Shown here one piece after another: positions 1 through 5,935 of a stretch of DNA of 7,030 nucleotides. The notes below the pieces were generated by a model that had not been told where the DNA came from, did no database searches, and worked only from the letters and a program-made list of their open reading frames with translations. This DNA comes from Oscillospiraceae bacterium (lineage in GTDB: Bacteria; Bacillota_A; Clostridia; Oscillospirales; JAAYXM01). The stretch's first letter is position 1; each line of letters starts with the position of its first letter. The stretch is taken from the NCBI GenBank assembly GCA_017408185.1, contig JAFQVE010000071.1:1-7030 (forward strand), read 5' to 3'. The position numbers and the translations under genes are program-made.

Positions 1-1
1 C

Positions 2-787
2 TATGGTGACTGCGATTATTCTGCATATCCGGCATATGGGACATTTGATATCGCTCCGGTTGAGTCGGACATCTCGGCTCTTTTAAAGTACAAATATCTC
101 GTGTTCGCAGGCTGGAACACCATGACGGATGAGGATATGGACAAGCTCACAGCATACGTAAAATCCGGCGGACATCTTCTTATGACTGCGGCGCATCTGA
201 ATCACAGCGCAGAAAGAAACGGCGACTTTATTATGCCACCGGAAGAAAAGCTGAAAGAGCTTTTCGGTTGCAGATTTACGGGCAAGACCCTGAGAACCAA
301 CAGCGGAACAAAATTCGCAAAGGATTCCGTAAACCATGAAATTCTTTATCCTGTGTCGGAAGATCTGATGGGTGATCCGCTTTTCAGCGCAGGATATGCC
401 GAGTATGCAGAGGTTGAGCTTTGTGGCGGGGAAGGTATAGGCGTTTTAAGTGATAGCTTCTGGAAAGAAGGCAATGAAACTGCCGTGTCTGTTGTGGAAA
501 ACAGGCTCGGAAAGGGAACGGCAACGCTCATAACAAGCATGATGTATCCCGGAAACAACGCTGTTTATCCGCTGTATCGCGCAATGGTGCGCGAACAGGT
601 CAGTGCATCTGCAAGAAGTGCGGATATAAAGGTCGTCGGCAGTGACAGAGTGCGCTATGCCGTGTATGAGGGCGGTAAGATATACCTGCTTAATACGGAC
701 TATGATGTACCTGCTGTTGTGAAAGTTATTTCAAAAGGCGAAGAGAAAACGATTATACTTGAACCACTGGAACTTAAAGTGATATAA
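2..787 (+). CDS. Putative glycoside hydrolase-type protein, C-terminal part (5' end outside window)
   Basis: The frame is open from base 2 to a TAA stop at 785-787 and gives 261 residues. The start lies upstream of the window; the ATG at 122 is internal, because in-frame coding sequence continues before it (YGDCDYSAYPAYGTFDIAP). The first ~190 residues resemble the GATase1-like (Rossmann) domain found after the barrel in GH42-like and related sugar-active enzymes: a hydrophobic strand LVFAGWNTM, then DEDMDKLTAYVKSGGHLLMTA (a 'place the residue on a ridge of helix, then strand' pattern), and later GKGTATLITSMMYPGNNAVYPLYRAMV. The last ~60 residues (YAVYEGGKIYLLNTDYD...IILEPLELKVI) look like the short C-terminal beta domain of such proteins. 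No catalytic acid can be assigned because the barrel is missing. No export signal can be judged. The family call rests on pattern recognition only; the fragment could belong to an uncharacterised protein of the same architecture. Confidence 0.6.
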   Translation, partial: YGDCDYSAYPAYGTFDIAPVESDISALLKYKYLVFAGWNTMTDEDMDKLTAYVKSGGHLLMTAAHLNHSAERNGDFIMPPEEKLKELFGCRFTGKTLRTNSGTKFAKDSVNHEILYPVSEDLMGDPLFSAGYAEYAEVELCGGEGIGVLSDSFWKEGNETAVSVVENRLGKGTATLITSMMYPGNNAVYPLYRAMVREQVSASARSADIKVVGSDRVRYAVYEGGKIYLLNTDYDVPAVVKVISKGEEKTIILEPLELKVI

Positions 788-798
788 GAGAAAGACAA

Positions 799-837
799 AG
801 AACAATGGCTGTCGGATTTTTTGACAGCCATTGTTCT
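799..837. terminator. Perfect inverted repeat between convergent genes, probable bidirectional terminator
   Basis: AGAACAATGGCTGTC (799-813) is exactly repeated in inverse at 823-837, with a 9-nt loop GGATTTTTT. It starts 11 bp after the stop of the upstream + gene and ends 6 bp before the stop of the converging minus gene, where a shared terminator is expected. Neither side has a clean U-tract: the minus-strand tail is CTTTGTCTTTCTC and the plus-strand tail is CTATACTCC. Termination is therefore likelier for minus-strand transcription. Confidence 0.65.
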
Positions 838-843
838 ATACTC

Positions 844-1635
844 CTATTCCTCGCCGGCGGGGTAGAGGGAGAGCGGGTCTATCGCCTTGCCGTTTTTTGT
901 GACCTCAAGGTGGAGATGGGCAGGTTGCATACATTCCGCAAGTGCAGTGTTGCCTATTTTCGCAATCACATCACCGGACTTCAGCGGGTCACCGGACTTG
1001 AGCGTTATTCCGTCGGCGAGGTTTGCATAAATGCTCACCAGCCCGTCAGAATGCTTTACGGTTATCGTGTTTCCCATCATACTGTCGATCTCCACGCGTT
1101 CTACCGTACCGTCTGCGATTACCCTGACGCTTGTTCCTTCTTCGGCTGCGATGTCAACACCTGCGTGGATGCGCCAGTCGCCCATCGTTTCGTTTTTCAC
1201 AAGCTCGTCACCGGAAAAAGGCTCTGTTATCGTGCCATTTACTGCCATTGTAAAAACGGTGTCGGCTTTCTTCTCGGGAACGCTTACCGTTGGCACTGCC
1301 GGCTCTGGCTTTGGTACGGATGAGGTTTTTGTGCTGTCCTGTGCCTGTTTCTTCGGAACTATTGGCTCATCGGGAATCGGCTCCGGTTCGGGTGTAGCAG
1401 GCGACGGCGCTTCGTCGGGAATAATCTCGTCTCCGGCTTCAAAATCATAGAGCGTTTCGTCCTCCGGCGGGAAAGGGAGAGTTACGGAATTTGAAATATC
1501 GGTTGTTTCCTTTACTGTGTTTGCCGTGTCATTGGCGAGATACATAACATAACCCGAAATTCCTATTGCACACATGCACAGGAAGAGGATTATGTAAAAT
1601 CCGCTGTGCGCGATTTTACTTGCAAATTTCTTCAT
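844..1635 (-). CDS. spoIIQ: Membrane-anchored M23-family protein, probable stage II sporulation protein SpoIIQ
   Basis: This 263-aa protein has a short cytoplasmic N-terminus (MKKFASKIAH), one membrane segment at about residues 13-33, a Pro/Glu-rich extracytoplasmic linker at about 72-116, and an M23 (LytM-like) domain at about 134-258. The domain has HAGVD (H157, D161) and HLH (H240, H242), so all the usual zinc and catalytic positions are present. The stretch FSGDELVKNETMGDWRIHAGVDI is typical of SpoIIQ rather than of generic M23 hydrolases. SpoIIQ is made in the forespore and pairs across the septum with SpoIIIAH to form the engulfment channel. B. subtilis SpoIIQ has lost part of the metal site, whereas clostridial forms can keep it, as here. 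I chose the ATG at 1635 because GGAGGTG (1645-1651) lies 9 nt before it; the GTG at 1647 is part of that ribosome binding site. The gene appears monocistronic. A generic M23 envelope hydrolase is the main alternative. Confidence 0.7.
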   Translation of the reverse strand: MKKFASKIAHSGFYIILFLCMCAIGISGYVMYLANDTANTVKETTDISNSVTLPFPPEDETLYDFEAGDEIIPDEAPSPATPEPEPIPDEPIVPKKQAQDSTKTSSVPKPEPAVPTVSVPEKKADTVFTMAVNGTITEPFSGDELVKNETMGDWRIHAGVDIAAEEGTSVRVIADGTVERVEIDSMMGNTITVKHSDGLVSIYANLADGITLKSGDPLKSGDVIAKIGNTALAECMQPAHLHLEVTKNGKAIDPLSLYPAGEE

Positions 1636-1638
1636 TTT

Positions 1639-1680
1639 CAAAAGCACCTCCGAGCTTATTTTTGCCCGAAGGTGCTTTTG
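1639..1680 (-). terminator. 17-bp hairpin: weak terminator of the upstream operon that also covers the spoIIQ ribosome binding site
   Basis: On the minus strand CAAAAGCACCTTCGGGC (1680-1664) pairs with GCTCGGAGGTGCTTTTG (1655-1639) around an AAAAATAA loop. There are 17 pairs, two of them G-U, and both would be C-A mismatches on the plus strand, so the hairpin is better formed in minus-strand RNA. It begins 26 nt after the stop of the ligase fusion gene. The GC-rich stem followed by UUUUG could terminate that operon weakly. The 3' arm contains the GGAGGTG ribosome binding site of the spoIIQ-like gene, so translation from any read-through RNA should be blocked. Confidence 0.65.
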
Positions 1681-1686
1681 TTATTC
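1658..1686 (-). promoter_or_regulatory. Candidate forespore (sigma-F/sigma-G type) promoter of the spoIIQ-like gene
   Basis: Minus strand: GAATA (1686-1682), a 15-bp spacer, then GGCAAAAAT (1666-1658). Sigma-F promoters of Bacillales and Clostridia resemble GYATA-N15-GGNNANANT; this site matches the -10 pattern and 4 of 5 positions of the -35. A start a few bases downstream (about 1650-1653) would give a very short leader beginning at the ribosome binding site. The match is to a short, degenerate consensus, so support comes mainly from position and from the SpoIIQ assignment. Confidence 0.4.
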
Positions 1687-1706
1687 AAAAACATATAAAG
1701 TTGCAA

Positions 1707-4166
1707 TTATTTTTTAAGTCCGAAAATTTCAATAGATTCATCGCGCATTTTGTATTTAAGGATTTTTCCTGCAGCATTCATCGGGAATTCGTTGACGAAC
1801 AGAAAATATCTCGGAACCTTGTGGCGTGCAATTGATGCATTACCAAATTCGCGCATTTCGTTTTCGTCTGCCTCCTCGCCCTTGTGGAGAATAATCCATG
1901 CACAGCATTCCTCGCCGTAGCGCTCATCCGGAACGCCGACAACCTGCACATCACGGACCTTCGGGTTTGTGAGATAAAATTCCTCAATCTCACGCGGGTA
2001 AAGGTTTTCACCGCCGCGGATAATCATATCCTTAAGGCGACCTGTGATTTTATAGTAGCCGTCAGAAGTTCTGCAGGCTATATCGCCTGAATGGAGCCAG
2101 CCGTCCTTGTCTATCGTCTGTGCCGTTGCGTTCGGCATTTTGTAATAGCCCTTCATTATATTGAAGCCACGGGCAACAAACTCACCGCTTTCACCGTCCG
2201 GAAGCTCCTCTCCTGTTTCGGGGTCGATAATTTTACATTCAACGCCGGGGAATGCACTTCCGACAGTCTCGACACGGTGGTCAAGATCCTCGTTGACCTC
2301 GCCCATAGTGCAACCGGGAGAAGCCTCGGTCTGACCGTAAACGGATATAATCTCACGCATATTCATTTCAACTGATGCGCGGCGCATAAGGTCTGCCGGG
2401 CAGTTTGCCCCCGCCATAATACCGGTACGCATATATGAAAAGTCGGTCTTTGCAAAATCCGCGTGGTTGAACATTGCTATAAACATTGTCGGCACACCGT
2501 TAAAGCAGGTTATGTGCTCGTCGTTTACACAGGCAAGAGATGATTTCGGTGAGAAGTAAGGCATCGGGCAGAGTGTTCCGCCGTGTGTCATCATAGATGT
2601 CATAGAAAGAACCATTCCGAAGCAGTGGAACATCGGCACCTGAATCATCATACGGTCAGCGGTGGAGAGATCCATGCGGTCGCCGATGGTTTTGCCGTTG
2701 TTTACGATATTGCGATGGGTGAGCATAACGCCCTTGGGAAAGCCTGTTGTACCGGAGGTGTACTGCATATTGCAGACGTCATCCGGACGGACGAGCGATG
2801 CCCTGCGGCGTATTTCCTCTTTGGGCACGAGGGAGGAACGTGAAAGCATCTGTTCCCAGGTAAGGCAACCGGGCATTGAGAAGCCGACGGTTACAACGTT
2901 ACGCAAAAACGGAAGCTTCTTTGAGTAAAGTGCGTCTCCCGGCTTCATAGCTTCAAGCTCGGGACAGAGCTTCTGTATAATCTCGCGATAGTTTATGTCC
3001 TTGCAGTCCTCAATCATAACAAGCGTGTGCGTGTCGGATTGCTTGAGGAGGTATTCAATTTCGCTTATTTTATATGCCGTGTTTACTGTTACAAGAACTG
3101 CGCCGATCTTGGTTGTTGCCCAAAATGTGATAAACCATGCAGGGATATTAGTTGCCCAGATTGCAACATGGTCGCCCGCCTTTACGCCGAGCGAGATAAG
3201 CGCGGCGGCACATTCGTCAACATCGCGGCGGAATTCCGTATAGGTGCGTGTATAGTCGAGTGTTGTATATTTGAATGCATACTGGTCGGGGTATTTTTCA
3301 ACCATTGTGTCAAGAACGTCGGAAAATGTCGCATCAATAACGTCATACTTTTTCCAGACATAGGTTCCTGTTTTTGCACGGTTATAGTATACCGTGTCAT
3401 AGTCCTTTTTCTCGCGCGAAAGCTGAGCAATATAATTTGCAAAGTGCGTGAGAACGATGTCCGCATCGTTTACCTCTTCGTTCCATGCAACGGAAACAAA
3501 ACCGTCAAAATTGAGAGACGTAAGCGCATTGATAAATTCCTGAGTCGGAAGCTCACCCTCGCCGATAAGCACGGTTTTTCCGTCCTTCATATCGCCGAGG
3601 CGTACATATTTAATATATGCACCGAGGTTTTTGATGGTCGTCTCTGCACTTTCTCCTGCGCCGAAATACGTTTCGCGTATGTTCCACGAAGCGCCGATTG
3701 CGGAACTTGAGAAGAAGTTTATAATGTCAATAACGTTTTCCGTGTCGGCAAGATATCCCGAGGTTTCGAGTAAAAGCTCAATGCCGGTTTCCTCTGCGCG
3801 TGATATTGCTGCAGAAAGCTTTTCGGAAAGGACGGAATTTTCTGTTTTTTCGGAAATGCGGACGATGACTCGTTCAACACCTGCATGACCTGCCATATTT
3901 ATATATTTGAGTATTTCATCACTTGTGGCGTCGGAACCCTCTACCGGATGCGGGTACACGAGCGCCGAAACGGAAAGCGAACGGTTGTGAAGCTTGCGCT
4001 TTGCATCCGCAACGCGGTCACTGCGGAGCACGCTGTCGTAGTGTTGCTTTCTTTCCTTTATCGCATCGTATATTTCAAAGCCCGAGAAGCCGTAGTCGTA
4101 AGCGTAGCGGCAGAGGTCGAGAAACGATGCACGGTTTACGTTTTTTGTAGAGAATGTCAGCTTCAT
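1707..4166 (-). CDS. Fusion of xylose-isomerase-like TIM barrel with AMP-forming acyl-CoA synthetase/ligase
   Basis: This 819-aa protein has two parts. Residues 1-250 are a xylose-isomerase-like TIM barrel (sugar phosphate isomerase/epimerase, COG1082-like): GFSGFEIYD, LLLETSG, GESAETTIKNLGAYIKYV, LIGEGELPTQEF, LNFDGFVSV. Its metal site looks lost. E134 remains, but the usual WDxxH is WNIRE (162-165), the usual VHxKD is VRLGD (R189), and the closing Glu is Ala (VAW, A227). Residues ~279-819 are an ANL-family adenylating enzyme with P-loop YTSGTTGFPKG (469-479), YGQTE (610-614), GWLHSGD (D695), hinge GRLKDMIIRGGENLYPREIE (709-728) and catalytic lysine K801 in NAAGKILK. This half should adenylate a carboxylic acid and probably pass it to CoA; the acid is unknown. 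The ATG at 4166 has AGGAGA (4179-4174) just ahead, inside the end of the upstream gene, whose stop is 2 bp away, so the two are probably translationally coupled. No signal peptide or membrane segment is seen; the protein is likely cytoplasmic. Confidence 0.9.
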   Translation of the reverse strand: MKLTFSTKNVNRASFLDLCRYAYDYGFSGFEIYDAIKERKQHYDSVLRSDRVADAKRKLHNRSLSVSALVYPHPVEGSDATSDEILKYINMAGHAGVERVIVRISEKTENSVLSEKLSAAISRAEETGIELLLETSGYLADTENVIDIINFFSSSAIGASWNIRETYFGAGESAETTIKNLGAYIKYVRLGDMKDGKTVLIGEGELPTQEFINALTSLNFDGFVSVAWNEEVNDADIVLTHFANYIAQLSREKKDYDTVYYNRAKTGTYVWKKYDVIDATFSDVLDTMVEKYPDQYAFKYTTLDYTRTYTEFRRDVDECAAALISLGVKAGDHVAIWATNIPAWFITFWATTKIGAVLVTVNTAYKISEIEYLLKQSDTHTLVMIEDCKDINYREIIQKLCPELEAMKPGDALYSKKLPFLRNVVTVGFSMPGCLTWEQMLSRSSLVPKEEIRRRASLVRPDDVCNMQYTSGTTGFPKGVMLTHRNIVNNGKTIGDRMDLSTADRMMIQVPMFHCFGMVLSMTSMMTHGGTLCPMPYFSPKSSLACVNDEHITCFNGVPTMFIAMFNHADFAKTDFSYMRTGIMAGANCPADLMRRASVEMNMREIISVYGQTEASPGCTMGEVNEDLDHRVETVGSAFPGVECKIIDPETGEELPDGESGEFVARGFNIMKGYYKMPNATAQTIDKDGWLHSGDIACRTSDGYYKITGRLKDMIIRGGENLYPREIEEFYLTNPKVRDVQVVGVPDERYGEECCAWIILHKGEEADENEMREFGNASIARHKVPRYFLFVNEFPMNAAGKILKYKMRDESIEIFGLKK

Positions 4167-4168
4167 TG

Positions 4169-5554
4169 TTATCTCTCCTCAGCTACGATTTTATTCAGCG
4201 CATTGATGTAAGCGCGGACGCTTGCCGCAACAATGTCTGTGGAAATTCCGTTACCGGAATAAAGCTTGCCGCCGACGCGGAGCTTTACAAGCGCAGAGCC
4301 GAGAGCTTCCTTACCTTCGGTAACAGCCTGAATCTGAAAATCGTCAAGCTCATAGTGGTAACCGATGCTCTGTTCAATTGCACGGAATACGGAGTCAATC
4401 GGACCGTCGCCCGTTGCTACGCCGCAAAGAGTCTCACCACCACAGCTAAGCGTGACCTGAGACATCGAGGCACCGAGGTTTGTGCAGTTTGTGGTGTAGC
4501 TTTCAAGGTGATAAGTGGACGGCGCCTGCATTGCCGAGCTTGCAATAAGCGCCTCAAGCTCTTTTGCACCGATGGAGCTCTTTTTTTCGCATACTGATGC
4601 AAGCGCGCGATGAACATTTCCGTTATCCTCATCGGATAAGTCATAGCCAAGGAGAGAGGCTGCCTGAGCTACTTCCGAAATCGTGCTGTCGGCGTCGAGA
4701 ACAATCTTTTTCTTTTCGCTGACAGAAGTGTTTTCGTATGCTTCGTGGTTGATTTTTGTGAGCATATCATCAATGCTTGCGTGAATTTTTGTGTTTTCAA
4801 GAGAAACGGATGCGCCGATTGCATCTCCGCGTGCGCTTATTGCGTCGCAAAGCTCTCCCATGGAGAGTGCGCCTCTTCCTGCCATCGCGCATTTAAGTCC
4901 GTCTGCTCCGGCTTTGATTGCGGCAACCGCACAGGCAACCGCCATGCCGATTGCATCGGATACGCAAACGTAAACAGGGATGCTTACGGCTGATTTGATT
5001 TTCGCGGTAAGAGCTGCGATTTCATCGGGAAGGGATACGCCTGCATCATCGCAAATCGTGATAATGCCCGCACCGTTTTCTTCTGCCGCCTTTGCTGCAG
5101 TGATGAGAAAATCCTCATCTGCGCGGGTTGCGTCAAGTGCAACAAACTCAATGTCGTTGCAAAGCGCCTTTGCGGATGCGGTGAGAACCGAAATCTTTTC
5201 GAGCATCTTATCAGCCTTGACGTGGTAGGAATATTCCATCTGTACGGTGGATGTAGGAACCTCTATCTGGAGACGCGGGGAAACTGCATCCTTTACGCAT
5301 TCCCACGCATCCTTTACGCTTTCTGCAGAAAAGCCTACAGGAATTGCAACCGTGCTTTTCTTAACTGTGTTTGCAATTGTTTTATAAATAATGGTATCCT
5401 CGCGCACGTTGCTTATGGGAGCAAGCTCAAGTGAATCTGCGCCCAGTGTATCGGAGGTGTTGGCAATAGCTGTTTTTTCGCGGAAAAGGAGCGAAACTTC
5501 GCGCTCTCCGGCAAGCTTTTTCAAGGTAATGTCTGCAATGTTGATTTTCTTCAT
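4169..5554 (-). CDS. LeuA-like protein: degenerate isopropylmalate/citramalate synthase barrel with intact regulatory domain
   Basis: This is a 461-aa protein. Residues ~1-275 align by eye with the HMGL-like barrel of 2-isopropylmalate synthase: IADITL, FREKTAIANTSDTLGADSLEL, DAIGMAVACAVAAIKAGAD. The catalytic motifs are gone: LRDGEQ is LKKLAGE (Arg to K12, metal Asp to K13), HCHND is VCVSD (V196 and V198 replace the two His ligands), and GERAGN is ALSMG. Residues ~345-460 are a clear LeuA regulatory (leucine-binding/dimer) domain, with GDGPIDS at 382-388, VTEGKEALG, STDIVAAS and AYINALNKI. It is therefore unlikely to be a working synthase and may sense leucine or a related acid, or have another chemistry. 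I chose the ATG at 5554, preceded by AAAGGGG; a longer frame to 5677 runs through the T-box leader and is not credible. It is the first gene of a two-gene, leucine T-box-controlled operon. Confidence 0.85.
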   Translation of the reverse strand: MKKINIADITLKKLAGEREVSLLFREKTAIANTSDTLGADSLELAPISNVREDTIIYKTIANTVKKSTVAIPVGFSAESVKDAWECVKDAVSPRLQIEVPTSTVQMEYSYHVKADKMLEKISVLTASAKALCNDIEFVALDATRADEDFLITAAKAAEENGAGIITICDDAGVSLPDEIAALTAKIKSAVSIPVYVCVSDAIGMAVACAVAAIKAGADGLKCAMAGRGALSMGELCDAISARGDAIGASVSLENTKIHASIDDMLTKINHEAYENTSVSEKKKIVLDADSTISEVAQAASLLGYDLSDEDNGNVHRALASVCEKKSSIGAKELEALIASSAMQAPSTYHLESYTTNCTNLGASMSQVTLSCGGETLCGVATGDGPIDSVFRAIEQSIGYHYELDDFQIQAVTEGKEALGSALVKLRVGGKLYSGNGISTDIVAASVRAYINALNKIVAEER

Positions 5555-5598
5555 CGTGAAAACCCCTTTCAAATATAAATCTTTTCGGGATAAGCAAC

Positions 5599-5642
5599 AA
5601 AAAGCGCTTTCATCTCTTTGTTGACTTAAAGAGACGAAAGCG
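5599..5642 (-). terminator. Rho-independent terminator of the T-box leader
   Basis: On the minus strand CGCTTTCGTCTCTTT (5642-5628) pairs with AAAGAGATGAAAGCG (5619-5605). The stem has 15 bp with one G-U pair and an 8-nt loop, and CTTTTT follows. It lies between the T-box sequence and the ribosome binding site, which is the usual place for the tRNA-controlled terminator. Confidence 0.9.
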
Positions 5643-5891
5643 TTAAAATCTAAAATTAAAACCTTCCGCGGTACCACTCTTTTTCATCCTGCAAGGATGC
5701 CCTCAGATGCTGACACATCTTAACTCTGTTACGGGAGTTCCCGTCCGCCCCTACTCTTAAAAAATTTCACGGCAACCGCTCCGCGGTGAGTTCAGCAATT
5801 CTTTTCCGATGTCTTGCACCGACCGGCATCTCTCTGAAAGGCAAAAGAGCTTTGCTTAATATTCCGCATCATCGCGTTTGATATTTAATTG
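5599..5891 (-). promoter_or_regulatory. T-box riboswitch leader, probable leucine (CUC) specifier
   Basis: The minus-strand leader carries the T-box sequence AGAGTGGTACCGCGG (5680-5666). Upstream are a stem I with AGAGAG, a distal GGTGCAAGAC loop (5820-5811), and TGAACTCACC, in which CTC (5790-5788) sits at the specifier position and is followed by the usual A. A stem II-region hairpin ACGGG/CCCGT and a stem III hairpin CATCCT/AGGATG (5699-5685) follow. The tRNA-end bulge reads TGGT (5676-5673), which pairs with ACCA, so discriminator base A, as in tRNA-Leu. Uncharged tRNA-Leu should stabilise the antiterminator and switch on the LeuA-like operon under leucine shortage. Leader length to the start codon is about 335 nt. 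The 5' end is estimated from the promoter. Confidence 0.93.
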
Positions 5892-5897
5892 TGAAAT

Positions 5898-5926
5898 ATT
5901 ATATCACCGAGTTCTTCGTTTGTCAA
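5898..5926 (-). promoter_or_regulatory. Perfect consensus sigma-A promoter of the T-box operon
   Basis: The minus strand reads TTGACA (5926-5921), 17-bp spacer, TATAAT (5903-5898), an exact housekeeping consensus. Transcription should start near 5890. The -35 begins only 9 bp after the stop of the AraC-family gene, and no terminator separates them, so RNA from that gene would also enter the T-box and be subject to its terminator. Such a strong promoter implies that control is mostly by the riboswitch. Confidence 0.92.
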
Positions 5927-5935
5927 TAACTTTTT

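Noticed and set aside
805..1323. Plus-strand open frame opposite the SpoIIQ-like gene
   Set aside because: It starts inside the terminator hairpin and mirrors a well-supported M23 coding region; no recognisable domain.
1636..1647. GTG start at 1647 for the SpoIIQ-like gene
   Set aside because: The GTG is part of the GGAGGTG ribosome binding site of the ATG at 1635.
1639..1680. Hairpin as a terminator for plus-strand transcription
   Set aside because: No plus-strand gene ends upstream of it, and two base pairs are lost (C-A mismatches) when read on the plus strand.
3027..3710. Long plus-strand open frame opposite the ligase fusion gene
   Set aside because: It is Cys-rich with no domain pattern and no ribosome binding site, and the minus-strand frame has a full set of family motifs.
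4154..4597. Plus-strand open frame across the junction of the two operon genes
   Set aside because: It is the antisense of two clearly coding regions and has no independent coding evidence.
4169..5554. Calling the gene a functional leuA
   Set aside because: The LRDGEQ, HxH and GERAGN motifs required by isopropylmalate and citramalate synthases are absent.
5555..5677. 41-codon N-terminal extension of the LeuA-like protein
   Set aside because: It overlaps the T-box sequence and its terminator, has no ribosome binding site, and does not resemble the family N-terminus; the ATG at 5554 has AAAGGGG ahead of it.
5788..5793. GAA (Glu) as the T-box specifier
   Set aside because: GAA is a common flank before the specifier in T-box leaders; CTC followed by A fits the position and the leucine-type downstream gene.
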